Shown here piece after piece: positions 26,358-34,222 of a stretch of 64,000 nt of DNA. The DNA lies in IMG/VR virus record IMGVR_UViG_3300028558_000791, positions 124,001 through 188,000 of that record; one strand, written 5' to 3'. Made by a program: the position numbers and the translations under genes. Position 1 is the stretch's first letter; the number at the start of each line of letters is the position of its first letter. Under the pieces are notes generated by a model. That model made no database searches and was not told the origin of the DNA. It saw nothing but the letters and a program-made list of their open reading frames with translations. The DNA comes from a virus.

Positions 26358-26618
26358 ATGGTCCCGATTTTTTTTGGTTTCATCTTACTGATGGCGATCT
26401 ACATCATCTGGAAGATGTTCATTGATGGATGGCTTTTCAAAGGCATCCTCTTCTTCGCAGGCTGGTTTGGCCTGTATGTCTATCTCGCTGTTTATGTTGA
26501 GGGCGCCAAAGGTGTTGCCTTTACCATGAGTAATGGATTCACGATGACTTGGGCCGCGGTGGTTCCAACTATCATCTGCTTCCTGTGTTTGCTGTGTACA
26601 AGGGTGTCAGATGACTAA
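26358..26618 (+). CDS. Small membrane protein with three hydrophobic segments
   Basis: An 86-residue protein. The ATG at 26358 has SD AAGGAG and is preferred to 26310, which lies within the ligase gene. Hydrophobic stretches at about 2-18, 25-45 and 60-80. No family is recognised. It overlaps the next gene by 8 nt. Confidence 0.7.
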   Translation: MVPIFFGFILLMAIYIIWKMFIDGWLFKGILFFAGWFGLYVYLAVYVEGAKGVAFTMSNGFTMTWAAVVPTIICFLCLLCTRVSDD

Positions 26619-26814
26619 GATGTTCAAAGAAAATGGTTTCCTCTCTGAAGAGGGTAATAAGGTTCTGCATTCATTTCACTATGGCCTAACTGAGATTATG
26701 GCCACGGCTGAAGTTCGTAATATGTCGGTGCAGGAACTGCAAGTCCTACAAGCCAATCTAGCATCCCTAGTTGGTACTACAATCTCTAATGCAATTCAGT
26801 CAAAGAAAGAGTGA
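26611..26814 (+). CDS. Small helical hypothetical protein
   Basis: A 67-residue protein with an amphipathic C-terminal helix (NMSVQELQVLQANLASLVGT). It lies between a membrane protein and the Rnl1 ligase in an overlapping arrangement. Function is unknown. Confidence 0.65.
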   Translation: MTKMFKENGFLSEEGNKVLHSFHYGLTEIMATAEVRNMSVQELQVLQANLASLVGTTISNAIQSKKE

Positions 26815-26819
26815 GTGTT

Positions 26820-28064
26820 ATGTTGCTTGTCCAGAAGTATTTGGAAACACATACATTTGGAGACTTGGCGCGAGACCACGGTGTCTATGCGTCGTTCTCT
26901 AAGTCCGGTCACAAGTTCTCTCTGAACTACGATCAAATTGAAGCAAGGGAGTCAGATCCCTTGTCTCAGGAAACTCGCGGACTCATCTTGGCCGCAGAGG
27001 ATGGAAAGTCTTTCACCTCTCAGGCTCAGCAGGTCAATGGTCGTAACAACTACGACCATATCTCTCCGGGCAAGACTAAGATTCTTGCTTATCCAATGAA
27101 GCGTTTTTTTAATCATGGTCAGGGCTCTGCCGCTGATATTGATTGGTCTGATCCTAAGTTGGCCGTGCTGGAGAAGCTGGACGGAACCTTGTGCATTGTG
27201 TACTACGATACCTTCACGGACAAGTGGTGCATGGCAACTCGTTCTGTTCCGGAAGCTGACTTGCTGATGGATAATGGTATCTATACCTTCCGCACTCTGT
27301 TCGAGAAGGCACTAGTAGATACTACTGGCTATGAGTTCGATATCTTCACACGATCCCTAGACAAGGCTTACACTTACTGCTTCGAGTTGACAACCCCATA
27401 CAATCGTATCGTGGTTGAATACAAGAACAACGGTGTAACGTTGTTGGCAGTTCGTGGCCTGGTCACTTTACAGGAATTGGACTTCAAGCACCCTGTAGTT
27501 GATTTGCTTCCAACTAGTTTGCCGCTTGTACAGGGACACACGTATACTTCTGTGCAGGACCTTGTGGATTGGGTATCTTCATTGAACCCAATGGAGCATG
27601 AAGGTGTTGTTGTTCGAGACGGACAGTTCAATCGAATCAAGGTCAAGAACGCGGCCTACGTGGCTTACAACAAGGTACGCGATGCTTTGGCAACTTCACC
27701 ACGTAACATGGTAGAATTGATTCTGACAGAAAAGGATGACGATGTCATTCCTATGCTGCCAGAAGAGATTGTCAAGAATCTCCAGACCATCAAGGTTGGT
27801 ATTCAAAAGGTTATCAAGCAGCATGACGAAGCTTACTTGGCTATCAAGGCTGAGGCAGACAAGCTCATGCCGGGAGATAAGAAGACCTTTGCCGTTCTAA
27901 CTACCGTCACCTACAAGTCCCTGAACTTGTGGACGGCTCCATTCTTCCAGTTGTTCGATGGTAAAGCTTCGAATATGAAGGACTTTATCATGAAGTCTCG
28001 CCAGAAGGATGGTACCTGGGGTAACAACTTCCTAGATAAAATGCTAGAATTAGCAAAGCAATAG
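26820..28064 (+). CDS. rnlA: T4 Rnl1-like RNA ligase
   Basis: A 414-residue homologue of T4 RNA ligase 1, which reseals tRNA cut by host anticodon nucleases. Motif Ia/RG region ETRGLIL (51-57) and FFN at 96-98 precede motif I EKLDGTLCI with Lys119; motif IV appears as EHEGVVVRD and motif V as RIKVKNAAYV. The ATG at 26820 is chosen; GTG at 26811 is possible. It is the only gene here that ends in TAG; read-through would add about 9 residues before the TAA at 28089. Confidence 0.92.
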   Translation: MLLVQKYLETHTFGDLARDHGVYASFSKSGHKFSLNYDQIEARESDPLSQETRGLILAAEDGKSFTSQAQQVNGRNNYDHISPGKTKILAYPMKRFFNHGQGSAADIDWSDPKLAVLEKLDGTLCIVYYDTFTDKWCMATRSVPEADLLMDNGIYTFRTLFEKALVDTTGYEFDIFTRSLDKAYTYCFELTTPYNRIVVEYKNNGVTLLAVRGLVTLQELDFKHPVVDLLPTSLPLVQGHTYTSVQDLVDWVSSLNPMEHEGVVVRDGQFNRIKVKNAAYVAYNKVRDALATSPRNMVELILTEKDDDVIPMLPEEIVKNLQTIKVGIQKVIKQHDEAYLAIKAEADKLMPGDKKTFAVLTTVTYKSLNLWTAPFFQLFDGKASNMKDFIMKSRQKDGTWGNNFLDKMLELAKQ

Positions 28065-28073
28065 TGCAGCGGG

Positions 28074-28147
28074 GAATCTGTGCTATAATTACGATATATA
28101 CTATGTATGAACAAATACATGTTTGAGAGTGATTATAGCACAGATTC
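28074..28147. repeat. Perfect 16-bp inverted repeat flanking a start codon
   Basis: GAATCTGTGCTATAAT at 28074-28089 is the exact reverse complement of 28132-28147. The 42-nt loop holds the ATG at 28107. The left arm includes a TATAAT -10-like box. It could be an mRNA hairpin isolating the start region, or a pair of protein-binding sites. Confidence 0.8.
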
Positions 28148-28820
28148 TGTTAGATGGCTTAATAAAATCACTGAAATCAATCCAAAACTTAGCGATCACG
28201 TCGAACTGGAAAAGCTTCAAGATGAAATCATTGCGAACAATGATGCTGCCCTAGCCTACTTCTTTGCTTGCGAATTTTCTTATAAGACTTATCGAATGCA
28301 AAAGGTCATTCTAGATAAGAGAGATCCAAAATATGCTTTTGTCTTTGCACAAAGTATTCCTAATGCTTCTATCAAATCATTACAAGACATTGTAGTCGAA
28401 TCTAAAAAGGTTAAGTATATTACCAAATTCGCTTGTTTTATTAAGCAAGCCGATCGCAAGCTCCTTGAAGGGCTGATCGTGAAATCTAAGAACGTCAAGT
28501 ATATTCATATGTATTTGAAACATGTCAAGAATGCTGACGTTACTAAATTCAAACAAATCATCATAGAATCCGGCAAGCCTAGATATCTTTTCGAATTAGC
28601 CAAGCATTCTACTTCTAAAGAAGATATTGAGATGCTAGAAGACTTAATCATCAAATCAAACTCATTTACATATATGAGATTGTTTGCTGAGAAGATTAAG
28701 ATGGCCGATGTCGACAAGATTGAGCAAGCTGTCTTAGCCACTGATAATGGTCCTGAGATCAAAAAGTTCGCTAAGTATGTGCGTAAATCTAAGATGAAAC
28801 AATTTTTATTGGTGATGTAA
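28107..28820 (+). CDS. Protein of tandem 28-residue helical repeats
   Basis: A 237-residue protein. From residue 44 onward at least six units of 28 (once 29) residues follow each other, starting at about 44, 72, 100, 128, 156 and 185. Each has the form x-x-x-(K/R)-Y-x-x-x-(F/Y)-(A/L)-x-x-(I/V)-x-x-A-(D/S)-x-x-x-L-x-x-(I/L)-(I/V)-x-S. This predicts an alpha-solenoid scaffold. A TATATA box is 6 nt before the ATG and no SD is present. Similar repeat proteins occur in jumbo phages, with unknown roles. Confidence 0.8.
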   Translation: MNKYMFESDYSTDSVRWLNKITEINPKLSDHVELEKLQDEIIANNDAALAYFFACEFSYKTYRMQKVILDKRDPKYAFVFAQSIPNASIKSLQDIVVESKKVKYITKFACFIKQADRKLLEGLIVKSKNVKYIHMYLKHVKNADVTKFKQIIIESGKPRYLFELAKHSTSKEDIEMLEDLIIKSNSFTYMRLFAEKIKMADVDKIEQAVLATDNGPEIKKFAKYVRKSKMKQFLLVM

Positions 28821-28843
28821 CCTATTGATATAGAGCTTGTAAG

Positions 28844-29446
28844 ATGCGCATTTTTGTCTGGTCACTAGCTTTGACCATTGTCCTATTATTTGTTTTTGCT
28901 GAGATTGCAACTCCAATTGTTCAAAAACCTCATATTGAACATAAACTACCCATTCATAAGACTCTATATTTAGAACGTGGCATCTACGATGAGGAAATGT
29001 ATCATATCATGGCGGCAGCTATGGAATGGAACCGGGCTACCAACGGACAGGTAGTAATTGATATTAAGAGATTGCCTAGCCAAGACATTCGAGCTGCTGA
29101 TGCAATTATCATGTTCAATGTAACTCCAGACTTCCCAGATATCATCATACTAGATAACATCAAGCATTTCACTACATTAGGCTATTACAATGAGCGAGGA
29201 CTTAATTATATCGCTCTTGTAGATGAAAGAATCTCTAATGGTAGCTTTGACGCAGTAGTAATGCACGAACTAGGTCATGCCCTCGGATTGCAGCATCCTG
29301 ACTCAGAAGACCATCCAGAGATTGGTATTGGTAATCTAATGTATTCGATTGTAGATATTGGTGGCAATCATATTACCGATGATGACTTAAAACAATTCTG
29401 CACCATTTACCATTGCGATTCGAGCAAGTTCCATGTCATCCCCTAA
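28844..29446 (+). CDS. Membrane-anchored or secreted matrixin-like metalloprotease
   Basis: A 200-residue zincin. Residues about 4-20 form a hydrophobic signal or anchor. The zinc motif is HELGHALGLQH (HExxHxxGxxH, about 141-151), followed by a Met-turn in GNLMYSI, as in matrixins. The catalytic domain is the size of a minimal matrixin. It would act in the periplasm or at the cell surface, possibly on envelope proteins. Upstream is the repeat protein; downstream an HNH gene. Confidence 0.85.
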   Translation: MRIFVWSLALTIVLLFVFAEIATPIVQKPHIEHKLPIHKTLYLERGIYDEEMYHIMAAAMEWNRATNGQVVIDIKRLPSQDIRAADAIIMFNVTPDFPDIIILDNIKHFTTLGYYNERGLNYIALVDERISNGSFDAVVMHELGHALGLQHPDSEDHPEIGIGNLMYSIVDIGGNHITDDDLKQFCTIYHCDSSKFHVIP

Positions 29447-29498
29447 ATACAATAATCATCGTTAGTCACCTAATGTGGTAATATGATGACATTGATGT

Positions 29499-30020
29499 AT
29501 GAAGAAGTCATACGCACAATTAGCTAAAGAACGTCGAGAGGGTCTAAAACAACAAGGTTTATGTATCAACTGCGGTAAACAGCCGCCACAGATAGATAAA
29601 GTAAAGTGTCCTACATGTTTGGAGGCATCTCGTGCTTCTTGTAAAAAATATCTAAGAGAGAACCCTAACGCAAAGAAAGTTAGGAATCGCTGGAAGGCTA
29701 ATCCAAAATCACAAGCCAAACATAAAGAGACGCGTAAGCGTTGGAGACTTGAACTCAAGTATAAAGTAATTGCATCATTGGGTGGCAGATGTGAATGCTG
29801 CCAAGATGATACATTGCCATTTCTCCAAGTTGATCATGTAAACAAAGATGGTAAGAAACATAGAACAGAGATTGGTAGAAGTACTAGACTTTTCAGAGAC
29901 ATGCTTAAGTATCCTAATAGATACAAGCTTCGTATACTTTGTGCCAATTGTCATTTTGCTATTACCAATTTAGGAACCTGTCCTCATAAGGATAAAAGTC
30001 ATGGACTCTCCGAAGTATAA
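29499..30020 (+). CDS. HNH endonuclease
   Basis: A 173-residue protein. The N-terminal CINCGK...CPTC is a zinc ribbon, then comes a Lys- and Arg-rich linker, then an HNH core: CECCQDD, LQVDHVNKDGKKHR and ILCANCHFA. The layout matches free-standing phage HNH homing endonucleases. No SD is evident. The last 20 nt overlap the next ligase gene. Confidence 0.88.
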   Translation: MKKSYAQLAKERREGLKQQGLCINCGKQPPQIDKVKCPTCLEASRASCKKYLRENPNAKKVRNRWKANPKSQAKHKETRKRWRLELKYKVIASLGGRCECCQDDTLPFLQVDHVNKDGKKHRTEIGRSTRLFRDMLKYPNRYKLRILCANCHFAITNLGTCPHKDKSHGLSEV

Positions 30021-30666
30021 TCGTACATTCCATATGCCCTGGAGCAAAGGGGCGACCAACGATGACAAGATAGCTACGTCCATGGGTCACCTAATTGGAT
30101 CGCCCATTGTCATCACTGAAAAAATGGATGGTTCTAATACTTCATTAGAGGCCAGTGGATGTTATGCTCGTACTCACTCAGGCCCACCAAGTCATTTATC
30201 GTTTGATGGATTGAAAGCTTTGCATGCTACCATCAAATACAAGATACCTGAGAAGATTCAATTATTCGGGGAATGGTGCTTTGCTCGCCATTCTATTGAT
30301 TACAAAGAGTTGCCATCATACTTCATGCTCTTCAATGTTCGAGATATGACTAATAGAGTCCCGCCTATGTGGTCTTCTTGGGATGAAGTAGAGATGTGGG
30401 CTGAGGAAATTGGCGTCCCAACTGTTCCGGTTCTTTTCAAAGGTACCGTATCTTCTGAAAAAGAATTGAAAGAATTAGTGGAATCTTTTATGAATCAGCC
30501 CTCAGCCTGTGGCGGTATAAGAGAGGGCGTAGTCGCCAGACTAGCTTTAGAATTTCCAGATGAAAGCTTTTCATTATGTGTAATGAAGTGTGTTCGTGCA
30601 AATCATGTGCAAACTTCAGAGCACTGGAAAGACCAGGAAATCGTTAAGAATAGATTAAAGTTGTAA
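30001..30666 (+). CDS. RNA ligase family protein (second compact copy)
   Basis: A 221-residue nucleotidyltransferase. Motif I is TEKMDGSNTS with Lys41, motif III LFGEWCFARHS, motif IV IREGVVARL, and a motif V-like MKCVRANH. With the proteins at 25601 and 26820 it makes three ligase-family enzymes. The ATG is inside the HNH gene with no strong SD, so translation may be coupled. Confidence 0.85.
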   Translation: MDSPKYNRTFHMPWSKGATNDDKIATSMGHLIGSPIVITEKMDGSNTSLEASGCYARTHSGPPSHLSFDGLKALHATIKYKIPEKIQLFGEWCFARHSIDYKELPSYFMLFNVRDMTNRVPPMWSSWDEVEMWAEEIGVPTVPVLFKGTVSSEKELKELVESFMNQPSACGGIREGVVARLALEFPDESFSLCVMKCVRANHVQTSEHWKDQEIVKNRLKL

Positions 30667-30676
30667 TTACGGGCAC

Positions 30677-30705
30677 TTGACACCTCGGGGTGGCCGATTT
30701 ATATT
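30677..30705 (+). promoter_or_regulatory. Sigma70-like promoter
   Basis: TTGACA at 30677-30682, a 17-bp spacer, and TATATT at 30700-30705. It drives the gene at 30779 with a leader of about 65 nt. Confidence 0.75.
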
Positions 30706-30732
30706 ATGTGAATATCTAGACATCACTAAGAA

Positions 30733-30750
30733 GATCAAGTTCGCTTGATT
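30733..30750 (+). promoter_or_regulatory. 5' leader hairpin with TTCG loop
   Basis: ATCAAG, TTCG, CTTGAT form a perfect 6-bp stem-tetraloop (30734-30749) upstream of the SD AAGGA. It may stabilise the mRNA 5' end. Confidence 0.5.
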
Positions 30751-30778
30751 ACGAGGGGAATTAACAAGGATAATACAT

Positions 30779-31045
30779 ATGGGATTACGTAGATTTCATT
30801 TCGAAAGACTGGAAGATGCGTCCGGTGTAAGTGGTTGTGGTAAAGTTGCTGAAGGTTGCCTGTTTACGGACACAGGTGAAGCCGTCGTACATTGGTTGGG
30901 TAATCATGGTAGTATCAATGTCTACCACTCTATCAATGACGTGATTTATGTTCACGGACACGAGGGTAGAACCAGAATCGTGTTTGATGATGATGGTCCA
31001 ACTCTTGAGAGCATTAAGGAAGAGTTAAAGAAGGATGGAAACTAA
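30779..31045 (+). CDS. Conserved small phage protein
   Basis: An 88-residue protein. FHFERLEDASGVSGCGKVAE at the N terminus, HWLGNHGSINVYHSI and YVHGHEGRTRIVF follow the pattern of a family of unknown function common in phages and actinobacteria. SD AAGGA with good spacing. Confidence 0.75.
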   Translation: MGLRRFHFERLEDASGVSGCGKVAEGCLFTDTGEAVVHWLGNHGSINVYHSINDVIYVHGHEGRTRIVFDDDGPTLESIKEELKKDGN

Positions 31046-31754
31046 GCGTACCATATTCATTGGTGATATTCACGGTTGTTTAACTGAGTTCAATGAACTC
31101 TTGCAGAAAGTCTCCTACAACCCAAGTGAAGATCGAGTAATTCTATTAGGAGACTTAATTGATCGCGGACCAGACTCCGTGGGTGTTGTGCGCAGAGCGC
31201 GAGAACTAAAGCTGGAATGTGTAATGGGTAACCATGAACACAAGTTCCTCAAATGGTTCCGTTCGCAGGGCACCCGCGTTGATGTCTATGACCGACGGGA
31301 TTTCTATTCTCAATTATCAGACCAAGATATAGGTTACATTCAAGACATGCCGCTCTACGTTGAGCTAGACAATGTCGTTGCAGTTCATGCCGGGTTAAAG
31401 CCCGGCATTGCTTTATCTAGTCAAACCAAAGATGATTTGATGTATCTACGATACACAGATTCGGATAGAAGATTTATCAGTATCAAGAAAATTGCTAAGC
31501 TGGGCAAAGAGGCAACCGGAGCTGTATTCTGGACAGAATTCTGGCACGGACCCAAATCTGTTGTGTATGGTCACAACGTATCATCTTATAAGGATCCGCT
31601 CCTCGAAGATGTTGCTCCAGGTGTAACATGTTATGGTTTGGACACCGGTTGCTGTTTTGGTGGCCGCTTGACTGCTCTCATATGGGAAACCAAAGAGATC
31701 GTTCAAGTCCAAGCGAAGCGGACATATTACGAATCGAAATTTGAGTCCAAATGA
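31035..31754 (+). CDS. ApaH/PP-lambda-like metallophosphoesterase
   Basis: A 239-residue calcineurin-like phosphoesterase. Signatures in order: FIGDIHG (8-14), LLGDLIDRGPDS (36-47), VMGNHEHKF (about 63-71), VHAGL and VYGHNV. These are the two-metal residues of ApaH and lambda protein phosphatase. Possible substrates are diadenosine polyphosphates, RNA caps or phosphoproteins; the sequence does not decide. It overlaps both neighbours. Confidence 0.9.
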   Translation: METKRTIFIGDIHGCLTEFNELLQKVSYNPSEDRVILLGDLIDRGPDSVGVVRRARELKLECVMGNHEHKFLKWFRSQGTRVDVYDRRDFYSQLSDQDIGYIQDMPLYVELDNVVAVHAGLKPGIALSSQTKDDLMYLRYTDSDRRFISIKKIAKLGKEATGAVFWTEFWHGPKSVVYGHNVSSYKDPLLEDVAPGVTCYGLDTGCCFGGRLTALIWETKEIVQVQAKRTYYESKFESK

Positions 31755-32101
31755 GTTATTCCCAAAATCAATTGAAGGCCCTATCACAAAGCAATCCAAA
31801 AGAACTTGCAAGAATCTTAACCAGCCCCGGAATCGACGTACATGCGTTGACATTTGGGGCTGAGTTTTTAGGGGAGATTGCCGATGAGCGGATTGCTCTC
31901 CCCACACTGAGAATCCTACTGAAGCATGTAAATGCGGTTGTACGAGAAGGAGCTATGATGGGCTTATCATCCTTCTATATGGAACGCAAGCCCCCTCAAG
32001 ATATCCTTGAGAGACTGCGGACAATGTCTAAGACTGACCCATCACCAAGCTGTAAAGAGTTCGCAGGAACCATCCTAAAGGACTTTGAGGTACTTCCATG
32101 A
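31751..32101 (+). CDS. HEAT-like helical protein
   Basis: A 116-residue helical protein overlapping the phosphoesterase stop by ATGA. The segment ALPTLRILLKHVNAVVREGA with a following AMMGLSSF resembles one HEAT repeat pair. Function is unknown; it overlaps the macro-domain gene at its 3' end. Confidence 0.68.
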   Translation: MSYSQNQLKALSQSNPKELARILTSPGIDVHALTFGAEFLGEIADERIALPTLRILLKHVNAVVREGAMMGLSSFYMERKPPQDILERLRTMSKTDPSPSCKEFAGTILKDFEVLP

Positions 32102-32613
32102 AAGAGATTAAGGCCGACTTGTTCGAGACGATTTACGAAGATGGCGTAGATGCTATCTGTATCACCACTAATGGTATGTACTTGACTGATGGTCGAGCCG
32201 CCATGGGTGGTGGTTGCGCTGGAGTGTGTGCTAAGCGCTGGCCCGAGACTGCATTTAGGTTGGGCAAGTGCTTGAAGAACTTTCTTACTAACGTCCCCTT
32301 TGTCATCGGGGCTTTGGATGCTGATGGTGAATATCTGGAACCTAACCTCAAGATGATTAAAGAAAAGAAGTTCAAGACTCTCATCTTCAGTTACCCGACT
32401 ATTGACAACTTGATGGATGGAGCCAAATTGAAACTGATTGAGAACTCTGCTAAGGAACTAAAGGTCCTAGTAGATAGGTTTGAACTCAAAGGAATCATGG
32501 TTCCACGTCCTGGTGTAGGAATTGGCGGACTTAGCTGGGGAGATGTTAAATCTGTAATCGAACCTTACATGGACGATAGGTTTACTGTCGTGTCATTCGA
32601 CCACGAAGAATAA
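32098..32613 (+). CDS. Macro-domain-like protein
   Basis: A 171-residue protein with macro-domain features: DAICITTNGMYLTDGRAAMG (about 18-37) followed by GGGCAGVCAKRWP, and PRPGVGIGGLSWGDVKSVIE near the C terminus. Macro domains bind or hydrolyse ADP-ribose derivatives, including ADP-ribose 1''-phosphate from tRNA splicing. Here it could process repair by-products, or counter NAD-based defence; both are inference. Confidence 0.78.
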   Translation: MKEIKADLFETIYEDGVDAICITTNGMYLTDGRAAMGGGCAGVCAKRWPETAFRLGKCLKNFLTNVPFVIGALDADGEYLEPNLKMIKEKKFKTLIFSYPTIDNLMDGAKLKLIENSAKELKVLVDRFELKGIMVPRPGVGIGGLSWGDVKSVIEPYMDDRFTVVSFDHEE

Positions 32614-32631
32614 TGTCTCATTGACTTGAGA

Positions 32632-32644
32632 TATATTACAGGGC
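32632..32644 (+). promoter_or_regulatory. TATATT box 7 nt before a start codon
   Basis: TATATTAC at 32632-32639; TATATT is followed by 7 nt (ACAGGGC) and the ATG at 32645. No -35 lies at standard distance. The octamer matches the early-promoter core described for phiKZ-like phages. Confidence 0.5.
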
Positions 32645-33121
32645 ATGCCTATTGCACGTTCTGTTGCAGATTGTATTCAAGAACTAGAATACCAACTAGC
32701 TAAACAAAAAGCAGTCCAGAAAGAATTCCCCGATGCCAAATGGCATTGGAAAACTGGATTTCAATCCAAAATGGTCAATCAAAAGTATACTAAATTCACT
32801 TTTAGTAGACATGGCCGTGGGTTATACGTAGTCCCTTACTGTGAAGTAACAGTAAGTTATAATGGGAATTCAGAAACAGTATTGGTTTATTCTAAACCCA
32901 AATACAATAGATTAGTCTATCTATCTTGGAATGTCAATCTAAGAACATATGTAATGAAGTTTGCTAGGTTAACTATCAACTTGAAACATAACGAATTTAG
33001 AAATGACATGCTAAATAGCTGCCGCGCTGAAATTATGTCCTTCATCAAGAACAATCCAAGTTACAAGATGGACGACAAGAATCTAGAGCCCAGGCTGAAG
33101 AAGCTTCTAATCTTTACCTAA
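32645..33121 (+). CDS. Basic hypothetical protein
   Basis: A 158-residue protein rich in Lys, Arg and aromatic residues, predicted beta in the middle (GLYVVPYCEVTVSYNGNS). The start is 7 nt after a TATATT box. No family is recognised. Confidence 0.7.
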   Translation: MPIARSVADCIQELEYQLAKQKAVQKEFPDAKWHWKTGFQSKMVNQKYTKFTFSRHGRGLYVVPYCEVTVSYNGNSETVLVYSKPKYNRLVYLSWNVNLRTYVMKFARLTINLKHNEFRNDMLNSCRAEIMSFIKNNPSYKMDDKNLEPRLKKLLIFT

Positions 33122-33129
33122 AGGTGAAT

Positions 33130-33291
33130 ATGAAATTACTAAAATGTAAACTCTGTATGGGTGAAATGGATTTTATCAGCAGCGAACATGCTATCAATCG
33201 TAAGGTGAAATGCCTCAAGTGCGGATACACCAATGAGAACGAGCGTACTGGTCCTGAGGTTGTGATTATTAGGAAGCGTCCGCAGCAATAA
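33130..33291 (+). CDS. Small zinc-ribbon protein
   Basis: A 53-residue protein with CKLC at 6-9 and CLKC at 28-31, a typical short zinc ribbon, and a basic C terminus (IIRKRPQQ). SD AAGGTGA is 4-8 nt from the ATG. Its last 23 nt overlap the end of the convergent fcl gene. Confidence 0.7.
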   Translation: MKLLKCKLCMGEMDFISSEHAINRKVKCLKCGYTNENERTGPEVVIIRKRPQQ

Positions 33292-34222
33292 TCTGCTGCT
33301 TGTTGGCACGGTACCATTCGATAGTGCGCTTAATGCCTACTTCTAAAGTGGTGCTGGCCGTCCAACCAAGTACAGAGCTTGCTCTATAAGTGCTCAGTAA
33401 CCTTTTAGGTTGGCCGTCAGAAACTTCTCCATTAAACTTGATGACGGCATCGGGAGCATCAAAGCCCGTTAGTTTGGCCATTAGTAGGGCCAGGTCTTTG
33501 ATAGAAATATCTTTACCCATACCAAGGTTGATTGGTAGGTCGGTGCTAAGACCAGACTCTACGGCCTTAACAATGGCTGTAGCGGCATCACCAGCATAGA
33601 GGAACTCACGAGTAGCTTGTCCAGTTCCCCAACATTCTACCATCTTTTGACCATTGGTAACGGCATTATCAAATTTCCTAATTAGCGCAGGGATAACATG
33701 GCTGTTGACAGGATCGAAATGATCATGTTCACCATACATATTCACTGGGATTAGATGGGCCCCACCAATACCATATTGCTCGCGGTAAGTATTGCCTAAC
33801 ATCAAAAGTGTACGTTTAGCAATCCCGTATGGAGCATTTGTCTCTTCTGGATACCCATTCCATAGGTCAGTCTCTACAAATGGAGTCTTACAATGTTTAG
33901 GATAGGCACAGACACTACCTAGTGTATAGACGTTCTTACATTCGGCTTTATGAGCAGCATGAAAGATATTGCTAGCCATATCTAGGTTTTTATGAAGGAA
34001 ATCAGCAGGACTATTCTTGTTAGCTAGGATACCGCCACATACAGCGGCCATATGTAAAATGGCATCTGGTTTAATCTGAGAAATAGCGTACATTGAAGCG
34101 TGGGCATCCAGTAGATTCAAATCTTTGCTGGAAGGAAACCATAATTCGTTCTTGCTATTAGAGAAAGCGGCTTGCACATGCTTGCCTAAAAATCCAGTTC
34201 CGCCGGTTACTAATATCTTCAT
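33269..34222 (-). CDS. fcl: GDP-L-fucose synthase
   Basis: A 317-residue extended SDR (GDP-4-keto-6-deoxymannose epimerase/reductase). The NADP motif GGTGFLG is at 7-13; catalytic Ser is in LGSVCAYPK (about 101-109) with the adjacent Cys used for epimerisation; Y132 and K136 lie in APYGIAK; SNSH-type NSHVIPALIRKF follows. These residues match E. coli Fcl closely. It uses the product of Gmd, encoded just upstream in the operon, to make GDP-L-fucose. It is the last gene of the minus-strand sugar operon. Confidence 0.92.
   Translation of the reverse strand: MKILVTGGTGFLGKHVQAAFSNSKNELWFPSSKDLNLLDAHASMYAISQIKPDAILHMAAVCGGILANKNSPADFLHKNLDMASNIFHAAHKAECKNVYTLGSVCAYPKHCKTPFVETDLWNGYPEETNAPYGIAKRTLLMLGNTYREQYGIGGAHLIPVNMYGEHDHFDPVNSHVIPALIRKFDNAVTNGQKMVECWGTGQATREFLYAGDAATAIVKAVESGLSTDLPINLGMGKDISIKDLALLMAKLTGFDAPDAVIKFNGEVSDGQPKRLLSTYRASSVLGWTASTTLEVGIKRTIEWYRANKQQIIAADAS
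33282..33300. terminator. Possible bidirectional hairpin at convergent gene ends
   Basis: GCAGCA and TGCTGC (33282-33287, 33294-33299) pair around a 6-nt loop at the junction of two converging genes. There is no T-run, so termination is uncertain. Confidence 0.3.
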
